Shown here: positions 1 to 7,886 of the stretch, in pieces
How positions within the stretch are numbered: the first letter of the stretch is position 1
Layout: each line of letters opens with the position of its first letter
The notes under the pieces: model-generated
The model's database searches: none
What the model was told of the DNA's origin: nothing
The model's input: the letters and a program-made list of their open reading frames with translations, nothing else
Origin: Allorhizobium undicola ORS 992 = ATCC 700741
GTDB lineage: Bacteria > Pseudomonadota > Alphaproteobacteria > Rhizobiales > Rhizobiaceae
NCBI RefSeq assembly: GCF_000621665.1
Contig: NZ_JHXQ01000009.1
Coordinates: forward strand, 1 to 64,000
DNA length: 64,000 nucleotides
Reading direction: 5' to 3'
Position numbers and translations under genes: made by a program

Positions 1-59
1 GGTAGCTCGTCAGGCTCATAACCTGAAGGCCGCAGGTTCAAATCCTGCCCCCGCAACCA
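1..59 (+). tRNA. Initiator tRNA-Met (CAT), 3' part
   Basis: The window opens inside a tRNA. The anticodon arm has loop CTCATAA (anticodon CAT) between TCAGG and CCTGA. The T arm is GCAGG-TTCAAAT-CCTGC. The 3' acceptor strand CCCCGCA is followed by discriminator A and an encoded CCA ending at 59. The acceptor strand and the D-loop part (GGTAGCTCGTCAGG) match the alphaproteobacterial initiator tRNA, not the elongator. The 5' acceptor and D stem lie upstream of the window, so the C1-A72 mismatch diagnostic of initiators cannot be seen. A terminator follows directly. Confidence 0.93.
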
Positions 60-65
60 AATCAC

Positions 66-96
66 AGCCCCGTAGGTCAATCCTGCGGGGCTTTTT
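66..96 (+). terminator. Rho-independent terminator of the tRNA gene
   Basis: AGCCCCGTAGG and CCTGCGGGGCT form a GC-rich stem (one T-C mismatch) around a 5-nt loop, followed by a run of five T (92-96). It begins 7 nt after the tRNA CCA, so it very probably ends the tRNA transcript. Confidence 0.85.
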
Positions 97-511
97 GCGT
101 ACCCACAACCTCACAGGTCTTTCGACAGGCGGCAAGCCGTCGTAAATAGCGTGAGCGTCCGGGGAGCTGTTTTGTAAGCGGCAAGCTATGGGCGACGCTG
201 CACCGATCGTGTTCTGTGTTCGGTCCGATTGCGTTTGACGGTGAAAGGCCTATATCCTGTGATCAGCTCGATGGCTACGGTTATTGAGTGCAGGCAAGAG
301 CATTCACAGGAAAAGCGGAGAACGATTTTCCGTCGAGTGTACGAAGAAACAATCAATCACCGTCGTCCCTTGTTCCCGTGAAACGAGGAGCGGCTCCGGG
401 GCAGGGCAATCAAGGGCGATGTTGCAGACGTTTGACGTTGACCGGACGATCGGCTGTAACAGCGTGGACGGCCTGGGCTGTCCCGGTCGGTGGTGGCGCT
501 AGAAAAGTACG
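97..511. other. Intergenic region, no gene seen
   Basis: About 415 bases between the tRNA terminator and the ABC-type gene. The open frames here (around 284-502 and 288-773) are out of phase with the downstream gene and look like chance frames. The reading frame of the downstream gene is closed by TAG at 500-502, so it cannot extend into this region. A weak sigma70-like candidate is TTGACG (235-240) with TGTGAT 17 nt later (258-263), only 4/6 at the -10. No repeat or attachment site was found. Confidence 0.5.
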
Positions 512-3232
512 ATGGAAAAAAACCTTCTCCGCTATATTTGGCGCCATACGCGCAAGCAGCAGGTTTTCGTGCTGTCCATCGTGCTTATCTCGATGGTACC
601 CTATTTCCTTGCGTTTGATTTGCCGAAGCGGATCATCAACGGCCCAATTCAGGGAAGCGGCTTCGAGACGCCAGACGCCACTGCGCGGTTCATGGCCTTC
701 CATTACGATATTCCATTCATTGGCGGTTCTATTGGTTTCGCCGGGCTGGAACTGGACCGCATGGCCATGTTGATGGCCTTGAGCGGTGTGTTTCTGTTGC
801 TGGTCATCGTCAACGGATTGTTCAAATTCTACATCAACACCTATAAGGGCAGGCTGGGAGAGAGATTGCTTCGGCGTATCCGCTACGAGCTGGTGGATCG
901 TGTGCTTCGGTTTCCGCCGAGCTACGTCAAGCAGGTGCATTCCTCGGAAGTCTCCACGATGGTGAAGGATGAGGTGGAGCCCTTTGGGGGCTTTACCGGC
1001 GATGCCTTCGTCCAGCCCGCCATGCTGGGTGGGCAAGCGATTGCCGCGCTCTGCTTCATTTTCCTGCAAAGCTTCTGGCTCGGCATGATTGCCGGGGTCA
1101 TGGTGGGAATGCAGGTCGGCATCATTCCCAAGATGCGCCGGCGTCTGATCACGCTAGGGCGGCAGCGTCAGATCACGGCGCGTCATCTGGCCGGGAAGGT
1201 CGGAGAAATTGTCGAGGGTATCGGCACAATTCACGCCTATGATACCTCCAATTATGAGCGCGCCGATGTGGCGCAGCGGCTTGGACATATCTACAAGATC
1301 CGCTTCGACCTTTATCAGTGGAAGTTTTTCGTCAAATTCTTCAACAACTTCCTCTCGCAGCTCACGCCGTTTCTGTTCTATTCGATTGGCGGATATTTTG
1401 CGTTGCGGGGCAGTCTCGATGTCGGTCAGCTTGTTGCTGTCATCAATGCGTATAAGGACCTTCCCGGGCCGCTGAAGGAGCTGATCGATTGGGATCAGTC
1501 CCGCCAGGACGTGCAGGTGAAATACGAGCAGGTGCTTGAGCAGTTCGAGCCGCCGCAAATGCTGGAGCCGGGCTTGCAGGCTTTGGTCGTGGCCACGGTT
1601 TGCGGGCAGGGCGAGGCGCTGGCGGCCCAGAACGTGACGCTGCTGGATGGCAGCGGAGCAAAGGTTGCCGAAGCGCTCTCGGTGAAAATCGAAGCCGGTC
1701 AGACCGTCGCCTTCATCGATAATCATGGCAACGGCGCCGAGATGCTGGCAGAGTCCTTCGGACGCCTTGTCTGGCCAGCCGCAGGCAAGGTCACGCTTGG
1801 TGAGAACGATCTTCTGGAGTTGCCGGAATCGGTCACTGGCCGTAGGATTTCCTACGTTTCCGCCGATGGTTATTTCTTTCACGGCAGCCTGAAGGACAAT
1901 CTTGTTTATGGCCTGAAACATGCGCCCACGAACAGCGTGCATTATTCCGGCAAACAGGCCGTGCATCGGCGGTGGGAAGTCAGGGAGGCGCAACTTGCGG
2001 ACAATTGCGACTTCGATCTCAATGCCGACTGGATTGATCGTGGCAGCACATCCGTTTTGACGGGTGGGCCGGATGACCTGAAGAATTCGGTGATCGGGGC
2101 GCTGAATGCGGTGCAGCTCACCCAGGATGTGATCGATATGGCGTTGCACACGATCATCGATCCGGCGGAATATCCGGACCTGACCGAGAAGGTGGTCGAG
2201 CTTCGTCTGGCGTTGCGTGATCAGTTGGAAAAGGAAGGTCTTTCCAACCTCGTCGTGCATTTCGATCCCAGCCGCTACAATGTGGAGGCAACAGTCGGCG
2301 AAAACCTGCTTTTCGGTGCGATGCGCCCGCTTGAAGGGGCGGTCGTGGGGGTTCATGAGAGCGATCACTTCTTTGATGCCCTCCGCAGCGCCGGATTGCT
2401 CGGGCTGCTCTACGACATGGGCGTCATGATCGCGGAAAACCTGGTGGAGATCTTTGCCGGCCTGCCTGCGGACCATCCGTTCTTTCAGCAGCTTGAAATT
2501 TTGACGGCCGAAGATGTGCAGGCCTATCAACAGATCCTGCAACGTCTCAAGGGCCGCAATCGTCCTGCTCCCGGCGAAAAGGAGCAGCGCGCCATGATCC
2601 GGCTGAGTTTCCGTTATATCGAACCGCGTTACCGCCTTGGTATCCTGACGACCTCCGCGATGGATGAGCTGGTGCGCGCGCGTGATCGCTTCCACGAACA
2701 TCTGCCGCTTGAGTTGCGTGACAGGATCGAGCGCTACGATCCCCATCGTTATATCTCAGCCGCCACCCTTCGGGAAAACATCGTTTTCGGCAAGCTGGTC
2801 AACCGGAACGCGGATGCGCCCGCGAAATTCCGCAGGTTGGCGGTGCGGTTGTCGAAGGAAAAGGGGCTTCATGAGCGTTTGCTCGCCTTGGGGCTCGAAT
2901 TCGATATTGGCAGTGGTGGCCGCCGCCTGACGATCGTGCAGCGCCACAAGCTCAATCTGGCTCGCGCTTTGGCACGGCGGTCGGATTTTTACGTCTTCAA
3001 CAAGCCGCTTCCCGGTCTCGATCGGCGCGCTCAGGAGGAAATCGTCAAGGATGTGCTTGCATTTCTGCGCGAGCAAGACAATTATCCATCAATTATCTGG
3101 GTGCTTTCGAACACATCCTTGTCAAAAATGTTTGATAGAGTGGTGGTATTCGACCGAGGCTCGGTAGTCGCGGATGGTTCTTTCGAGACACTGGGCAATG
3201 AAAATGGTATCTTCAAAGCGTTGGTGGCCTGA
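512..3232 (+). CDS. ABC-exporter-like membrane protein with degenerate ATPase domain
   Basis: 906 aa. ATG 512 is the first Met after an in-frame TAG at 500-502. The N-terminal ~330 residues resemble an ABC type-1 exporter membrane domain, with hydrophobic segments near 17-38, 86-108 and 170-200. The rest aligns in outline with an exporter nucleotide-binding domain but its key motifs are altered. The Walker A position reads DNHGNGAEM (about 401-409) with no GKS/T. The signature region reads GSGGRRLTIVQRHKLNLARAL (about 799-819). The Walker B segment FYVFNKPLPGLD lacks the D-E pair. The H-loop position reads VLSNTSLS with no His. Three Q-loop-like segments ending DNLVYG, ENLLFG and ENIVFG occur near 455, 598 and 757. 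ATP hydrolysis is therefore unlikely (inference). It may act with the cyclic-nucleotide-binding protein 37 nt downstream. Substrate unknown. Confidence 0.8.
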   Translation: MEKNLLRYIWRHTRKQQVFVLSIVLISMVPYFLAFDLPKRIINGPIQGSGFETPDATARFMAFHYDIPFIGGSIGFAGLELDRMAMLMALSGVFLLLVIVNGLFKFYINTYKGRLGERLLRRIRYELVDRVLRFPPSYVKQVHSSEVSTMVKDEVEPFGGFTGDAFVQPAMLGGQAIAALCFIFLQSFWLGMIAGVMVGMQVGIIPKMRRRLITLGRQRQITARHLAGKVGEIVEGIGTIHAYDTSNYERADVAQRLGHIYKIRFDLYQWKFFVKFFNNFLSQLTPFLFYSIGGYFALRGSLDVGQLVAVINAYKDLPGPLKELIDWDQSRQDVQVKYEQVLEQFEPPQMLEPGLQALVVATVCGQGEALAAQNVTLLDGSGAKVAEALSVKIEAGQTVAFIDNHGNGAEMLAESFGRLVWPAAGKVTLGENDLLELPESVTGRRISYVSADGYFFHGSLKDNLVYGLKHAPTNSVHYSGKQAVHRRWEVREAQLADNCDFDLNADWIDRGSTSVLTGGPDDLKNSVIGALNAVQLTQDVIDMALHTIIDPAEYPDLTEKVVELRLALRDQLEKEGLSNLVVHFDPSRYNVEATVGENLLFGAMRPLEGAVVGVHESDHFFDALRSAGLLGLLYDMGVMIAENLVEIFAGLPADHPFFQQLEILTAEDVQAYQQILQRLKGRNRPAPGEKEQRAMIRLSFRYIEPRYRLGILTTSAMDELVRARDRFHEHLPLELRDRIERYDPHRYISAATLRENIVFGKLVNRNADAPAKFRRLAVRLSKEKGLHERLLALGLEFDIGSGGRRLTIVQRHKLNLARALARRSDFYVFNKPLPGLDRRAQEEIVKDVLAFLREQDNYPSIIWVLSNTSLSKMFDRVVVFDRGSVVADGSFETLGNENGIFKALVA

Positions 3233-3269
3233 AAAGGATCCGCCAGCATAGAGGAGCTGAGTTGCAGCC

Positions 3270-3734
3270 ATGCTTTTGAATGACGAAGTCCAGCTGTTGA
3301 GAAAAGTGCCCTTCTTCGAGCGCGTGGATCCGTGCAAGCTGAAGCTGCTGGCCTTTGCCTCTCAGCGTGTCAGCTACAGCCGCGGCGACCTGGTTTTCGA
3401 GCAGGGCGATGGCGGAGATGCCGCCTATATCATCATTGAAGGGCAGGTTGATCTTATTGCCCATTCGCCTGCGGGCGATATAAAGATCGGCGAAGCCTCC
3501 TGCAATTCCATAATCGGCGAGATGGCCCTTCTCTGTGACGGTCCGCGCACCTCATCTGCCCGCGCCGCGACAGATGTTGAGGTTCTTCGTATTTCCAAGG
3601 ATTGCCTTTCCAAGGTCATGGCCAACAATCCTCGTGTCAGCGTGGAAATAAGCCGGGCCCTTGCAGAACGCCTTCGAGTTGCGACCAGCGAACTCGACAG
3701 CAATCGTATTCGCCAAGCCGTTTTTGCGGAGTGA
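3270..3734 (+). CDS. Cyclic nucleotide-binding domain protein
   Basis: 154 aa, a single cNMP-binding domain of the CRP/PKA type. The phosphate-binding cassette is clear: GEMALLCDGPRTSSARA near residues 83-99, with the Glu and Arg that normally contact the cyclic nucleotide. There is no C-terminal helix-turn-helix, so it is not a Crp-like DNA-binding regulator. It is probably a small regulatory subunit or sensor. It starts 37 nt after the pseudo-ATPase transporter in the same direction, which suggests co-transcription and a regulatory link (inference). A GGAG-containing stretch lies upstream of the ATG. A palindromic repeat element begins about 110 nt after the stop. Confidence 0.85.
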   Translation: MLLNDEVQLLRKVPFFERVDPCKLKLLAFASQRVSYSRGDLVFEQGDGGDAAYIIIEGQVDLIAHSPAGDIKIGEASCNSIIGEMALLCDGPRTSSARAATDVEVLRISKDCLSKVMANNPRVSVEISRALAERLRVATSELDSNRIRQAVFAE

Positions 3735-3845
3735 TGCTTCCTTTTATTTCATGACCGAAATGCGGCGTCGGTGTCACATCCTCTGTTGGATGACATTGCT
3801 GTGATTGCGTGTGATGAAGACGTCACGGACAGCGAGCGTCGTTTA

Positions 3846-4031
3846 AAGCGCTTTTCGATCTGATTGAATGAGATCGGCGCTCTAACATGTTTTTATTGAA
3901 GCATAATCCTATCGATCCTCACAGCTACTGCATAATTCCTTAAATCGGAATCGATTTAAGGTGAAAATTATGCAGCAGATTTAAAGTGTTACAGCATCCT
4001 TCGTGCATTTGATAAAACGCACGGCGCTGTA
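3846..4031. repeat. Palindromic intergenic element, family A, copy 1
   Basis: This 186-bp stretch shares its flanks with 47690-47844: AGCGCTTTTCGA..., TCGGCGCTCTAACAT, GAAGCATAATC.TATCGATCCTC, then ...AGATTTAAAGTGTTACAGC.TCCTT and TTTGATAAAACGCACGGCG. The middle differs. Here an inner palindrome (about 3929-3975) pairs CTGCATAATT with AATTATGCAG and CTTAAATCG with CGATTTAAG. It fills most of the 331-base gap between two convergent genes. Function unknown; probably a mobile or amplified intergenic repeat of the Hyphomicrobiales. Confidence 0.75.
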
Positions 4032-4065
4032 AAGCACCACCGAAAGGTTGGGCGCTGCATATGCC

Positions 4066-4551
4066 TCATAAGATTTTTCGGTAGAAAAAATAACGATCCG
4101 GCTCGATATGTGGCAGGACCGGCAAAGGCTGCAATTGCGCGTTATCCAGCGGCAGCCCGCTTAGTGCATAGCCGCCGGGCAGCAACATGGCGGCGACCAT
4201 GGACGGCAGCCAGGTGAGGGTGACAGCGTCCTTTTCGGGATAGCCTGTGCCGATATCGGCATGAACGAACGCAGCCTCCCCGGTCATGAAGGGCTTGCCC
4301 GCGCGATCGATTTCCCCAAGAACGAGATTGCCGTCGTCGGGAATGGAGCTTTTATGCGCGCCGAGCTGGCGATCAAAGGCCACGATGCGGCGGTGAGGGA
4401 AATTTTCCCGAATGTGGTTGAAGGTTCGGCCATTGCCCAGGCCAATTTCAAGAATGGTGCTCTCCGGCGGCAGCTCGCAATGATCGCGAATGTGATTGAG
4501 CATGTCGCGCTGGGCGCTCATGCGGTTTATGAAACTGTCCAGACGGCTCAT
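4066..4551 (-). CDS. Class I SAM-dependent methyltransferase, small
   Basis: 161 aa. Motif I is LEIGLGNGRTF (residues 34-44), followed by the acidic residue D60 at the end of the second strand (AFD). A motif II-like VHADIGTG lies at 96-103. This is short for a class I methyltransferase (usually 200 or more), though the Rossmann-like core seems complete. The gene starts 2 nt after the stop of the nucleotide-sugar dehydrogenase upstream on the same strand, so the two are almost surely co-translated. The acceptor could be a sugar made or transferred by the neighbouring glycan enzymes (inference). Substrate unknown. Confidence 0.75.
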   Translation of the reverse strand: MSRLDSFINRMSAQRDMLNHIRDHCELPPESTILEIGLGNGRTFNHIRENFPHRRIVAFDRQLGAHKSSIPDDGNLVLGEIDRAGKPFMTGEAAFVHADIGTGYPEKDAVTLTWLPSMVAAMLLPGGYALSGLPLDNAQLQPLPVLPHIEPDRYFFYRKIL

Positions 4552-4553
4552 GG

Positions 4554-5894
4554 TCAGGCCTTGATAATGGTGTCCGCGGCAATCAGGCGGCGGGCAAAGG
4601 CGTTGCGTGTATCGATGACGAGCGATGCATGGCGGGCAATGGCGTCGTAATCGACAGGATCGTGATCGGTTGCAATCAGTACGGCATCAAAGTCCGAAAG
4701 GGCTTGCGGGTTCCATTCGAGGCTTTTGCGGCCCCTCAGATGGCCGTATTCGCGGGTGCGGGGAATTTCGGGAATGAAAGGATCGAAATAGCTGACCTCG
4801 GCACCGCGCTCCAGCACCAGTTCCATCAGCTTCAGCGAGGGGCTTTCGCGAATGTCCGGCACGTTTTTCTTATAGGCCAGTCCGACAATCAGCACGCGGG
4901 AGCGGCTGAGCGCCTTGCCGAGGCGCCTGTCCAGGCCCTCGGCCAGCTTCTCCACCACATAATGCGGCATGGCCGTATTGATCTCGCCCGCCAGTTCGAT
5001 GAAGCGGGTGGGCTGGTCGAATTCCCGCGATTTCCAGGTGAGGTAAAAGGGGTCGATGGGAATGCAATGGCCGCCAAGACCGGGGCCGGGATAGAAGGGC
5101 ATATAGCCGAAGGGCTTGGTCTTCGCCGCATCGATCACCTCCCAGACATCGATGCCCATGGCGTCATAGACCAGCTTCAACTCGTTGACGAGGGCGATAT
5201 TGACGGCACGGAAGATGTTTTCCGTCAGCTTTACCGCCTCTGCCGTGGCGGTGGAGGAAACCGGCACCACCGTTTTGACCACGGCTCCATAGAAGGCTTC
5301 CATCATTTTCGATGCCTCCGGCCCGTCGCCTGCGATGACTTTGGGAATGGTTGAGGTTTCGAAATCGCGGTTGCCGGGATCTTCCCGTTCCGGTGAAAAG
5401 CCGATGAAGAATTCTTCACCTGCGCGCAATTCGGAATTTTCGAGAATGGGCTTCACCACCTCTTCGGTGGTGCCGGGATAGGTCGTGGATTCCAGAACGA
5501 TCAATTGGCCGGGTCTCAAGGCCCGGGCGATCTGGCGGCAGGTGTTTTCCACGAAGGAAAGATCGGGATCGCGATGGCGGGTGAGGGGGGTCGGCACGCA
5601 GATGGCGATGACATCACAATCCGACAATTGCAGGAAATCCGTGGTGGCGCTGAAACGGCCCGCTGCGGTCATCTCGCCAAGTACCGCGTCCGAAACGGCT
5701 TCGATGTAGCTTTTTCCCGCCTCGATGGCATCGATCTTCGAAGGATCGATATCGAAACCGAGAACGGAAAAGCCTGCCCTGGCAATGCTCATGGCCAAAG
5801 GCAGACCGACATAGCCCAGGCCAATAACGCCTGCCTTTGCGCGTTTGCTGGTGATGGCGGAGAGAAGCGCTTCGGCGTGGCGGGATTGCGACAT
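4554..5894 (-). CDS. Nucleotide-sugar 6-dehydrogenase (UDP-GlcNAc/UDP-Glc dehydrogenase family)
   Basis: 446 aa. NAD-dependent four-electron oxidation of a UDP-hexose to a UDP-uronic acid is known for this family. The dinucleotide fold motif GLGYVG is at 25-30. The central lysine lies in VKLTEN (K222). The catalytic cysteine is C277 in GGHCIPIDP. Segments such as ESTTYPGTTEE (135-145) and the length fit the WbpA/TviB-like UDP-N-acetylhexosamine dehydrogenase branch better than short UDP-glucose dehydrogenases, but substrate cannot be fixed from sequence. It is divergent from the GT4 gene at 6046, and the methyltransferase follows 2 nt behind it. It likely supplies an acidic sugar to the cluster's glycosyltransferases. 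Confidence 0.88.
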   Translation of the reverse strand: MSQSRHAEALLSAITSKRAKAGVIGLGYVGLPLAMSIARAGFSVLGFDIDPSKIDAIEAGKSYIEAVSDAVLGEMTAAGRFSATTDFLQLSDCDVIAICVPTPLTRHRDPDLSFVENTCRQIARALRPGQLIVLESTTYPGTTEEVVKPILENSELRAGEEFFIGFSPEREDPGNRDFETSTIPKVIAGDGPEASKMMEAFYGAVVKTVVPVSSTATAEAVKLTENIFRAVNIALVNELKLVYDAMGIDVWEVIDAAKTKPFGYMPFYPGPGLGGHCIPIDPFYLTWKSREFDQPTRFIELAGEINTAMPHYVVEKLAEGLDRRLGKALSRSRVLIVGLAYKKNVPDIRESPSLKLMELVLERGAEVSYFDPFIPEIPRTREYGHLRGRKSLEWNPQALSDFDAVLIATDHDPVDYDAIARHASLVIDTRNAFARRLIAADTIIKA

Positions 5895-6045
5895 GATGGA
5901 GGGCCTGCGTGATGTGAGAGAGGCCTTTCAGTTGCGGAGCCTTGCCGGGAAAGTCAAGCTTTGCAAGACATCGCAAGTGCGTGAATACGCATGAAAGGCG
6001 CAAAACCACTTGCATGACCACCCGGCGCTGACGCATGACATGGGC

Positions 6046-7131
6046 ATGAAGATTGCTTTTTACGCGCCATTGAAATCACCAGACCATCCCGTTCCCTCGG
6101 GTGACAGGCTGATGGCGCGGCAACTGATGGCAGCCTTGCGGCTTGCCGGGCACGAGGTGGAACTGGCCTCGTCGCTGCGGGCCTTCCATGCCACGCCCGA
6201 TACGCGGCTGGAAGGGTTTGAAGCTGCCGTTGAAGCTGAGGCTGAAAGGCTTCGGGTGCTTTGGCGTGTCGGGGGCAAGCCTGATCTCTGGTTTTGCTAC
6301 CACCCCTATTACAAGGCCCCCGACCGTCTCGGCCCCATGCTGTCGCGTGAATTCGGGCTTGCCTATGTTACGGCGGAGGCCTCCTATTCCCATCGCCGCA
6401 ACCTTGGCATCTGGGGAGAGTTTCAGGTGGAATTGCGCGAGACTGTGGCGCAGGCCGACGCCAACCTGCATTTCACCAACCGCGATGCGCGCGGGCTTGC
6501 GGAGGCCGTGCCGCAGGCCCGTCTTGAGCCCTTCTTTCCTTTCATCGACGCTGATCCCTTCCTGCGGAGAATGCCGCAGCCTGAAGATGGCCGGCTGGTG
6601 ACGGTGGCCATGATGCGTCCGGGCGACAAGCTTAGCAGCTACCGGGCCCTGGCGGCAGCACTCCGGCACCTGCCGCCGACCGGCTGGACGTTGACGGTGA
6701 TCGGCGATGGCTCGGCGCGGGCCGAGGTGGAAGCCTGTTTTGCCGGTCTCGATGACGGCCGGCTGGACTGGCGCGGACAAATGTCTGGCGAGGAGGTGGC
6801 GCAGGAGCTATCGCGGGCCAGTCTTTTTGTCTGGCCGGGCCATGGCGAGGCCTACGGGCTTTCCTATCTTGAAGCGCAGGCGGCGGGGTTGCCCGTGATT
6901 GCGGAGGCTGTGGCGGGCGTTCCGGAGGTGGTGGTTCATGGCGAGACGGGTTGGCTTGTACCGCCTGATGACGCGGTTGCCTTTGCCGACGCCATTGCCG
7001 CCTTGCTCGGCAACGCCGCGCGGCGGCAGTCGATGGGCCAGGCGGCGCGACGCTTTGTCATGGAAAAGCGTTCGCTTGGCGCGGCCGCACTGCGGCTGGA
7101 GGAAATCTTGAGACGGGTGCGGAATGGGTGA
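6046..7131 (+). CDS. Glycosyltransferase family 4
   Basis: 361 aa from ATG 6046 (MKIAFYAPLKSP). In-frame alternatives are ATG 6040 and TTG 6010. The start fits the conserved first strand of the family; no strong ribosome site separates the choices. GT-B fold, retaining type. The C-terminal nucleotide-sugar site has the E-x7-E pattern in GEAYGLSYLEAQAAGLPV (about 265-283), followed by GVPEVV and GETGWLVPPDD. Donor and acceptor are unknown. It overlaps the deacetylase-like gene by 8 bp, so the pair is coupled. Role: sugar transfer in assembly of a surface or lipid-linked glycan (inference from neighbours). Confidence 0.87.
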   Translation: MKIAFYAPLKSPDHPVPSGDRLMARQLMAALRLAGHEVELASSLRAFHATPDTRLEGFEAAVEAEAERLRVLWRVGGKPDLWFCYHPYYKAPDRLGPMLSREFGLAYVTAEASYSHRRNLGIWGEFQVELRETVAQADANLHFTNRDARGLAEAVPQARLEPFFPFIDADPFLRRMPQPEDGRLVTVAMMRPGDKLSSYRALAAALRHLPPTGWTLTVIGDGSARAEVEACFAGLDDGRLDWRGQMSGEEVAQELSRASLFVWPGHGEAYGLSYLEAQAAGLPVIAEAVAGVPEVVVHGETGWLVPPDDAVAFADAIAALLGNAARRQSMGQAARRFVMEKRSLGAAALRLEEILRRVRNG

Positions 7132-7861
7132 GAAAAGATTTCGGCAGGCGCTGGCAAGGGCGCAGGAGCAGGGCAAGCAGGTGCGCTTCTGGTGGCGCGA
7201 TGACGATGCTGTCGCGCCCGGTCCGGCGCTGGACGAGCTTATCGAACTTGCCCGAAAATATCGCGTGCCGGTGACGCTTGCCGTCATACCGGCGCCAGCG
7301 GGCGAGGCTCTGGCTGAACGGGTGCGCAATGAGCCGATGGTTGGCTGTGCCCTGCATGGCTGGTCGCATGAAAATCATGCGGGTGCAGGGGAAAAAAAGC
7401 AGGAACTTGGTGCACATCGGGCCGCCAGCGACGTGCTGGGTGAACTTTCCATCGGGCTGACCAAGCTGGAAAGCCTGTTTGGGCCTTCCTTCCATCCCAT
7501 GCTGGTGCCGCCATGGAACCGCATTTCACCGGCGCTGGTGCCGCATCTGTCCGGGATCGGCATCCGGGCCCTTTCGGTGTTCGGGGCCGAGCGGCCGGAT
7601 GCGGCTTTGCCGCTGTTCAATACCCATGTGGATGTCATGGACTGGCACGGCACGCGCGGCGGGCGCGATGCCGCTATGCTCTTCGATGAACTGGCTGACT
7701 GGATGGAGCGGGACTGGCCGCTCATCGGCCTTCTCACCCATCATCTCGTGCATGACGATGCGGCTTGGCAATTTCTGGACCGGCTTTTTTGTCTGACCGG
7801 CGAACATCCGGCCTGCATCTGGCTGGGCTGTGAAGATCTGATGACGGCTTGCGAGGGGTAG
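7124..7861 (+). CDS. Polysaccharide deacetylase-like protein
   Basis: 245 aa, overlapping the GT4 gene by 8 bp. It has features of the carbohydrate esterase 4 (NodB-like) fold: WWRDDD at 23-28 (the Asp position that binds metal and acts as base), a His-rich HGWSHENH at 78-85, PPWN at 129-132, and LTHHLVHDD near 204-212. No signal peptide is seen, so it probably acts in the cytoplasm on a lipid-linked or nucleotide-linked precursor. De-N-acetylation of a sugar residue is the family activity; the substrate here is inferred only. It ends 25 nt before the convergent glycosyltransferase gene. Confidence 0.8.
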   Translation: MGEKRFRQALARAQEQGKQVRFWWRDDDAVAPGPALDELIELARKYRVPVTLAVIPAPAGEALAERVRNEPMVGCALHGWSHENHAGAGEKKQELGAHRAASDVLGELSIGLTKLESLFGPSFHPMLVPPWNRISPALVPHLSGIGIRALSVFGAERPDAALPLFNTHVDVMDWHGTRGGRDAAMLFDELADWMERDWPLIGLLTHHLVHDDAAWQFLDRLFCLTGEHPACIWLGCEDLMTACEG

Positions 7862-7886
7862 GCAGGGTGCAAGGGCTTTCGGCGCG

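Noticed and set aside
1..511. tRNA-linked integration site for a genomic island
   Set aside because: No integrase gene and no direct repeat of the tRNA 3' end was found further along the window.
284..773. Open frames of 72 and 161 aa upstream of and across the first ABC-type gene
   Set aside because: Both lack recognisable protein features; the second overlaps the start of the well-supported 512 gene in another frame.
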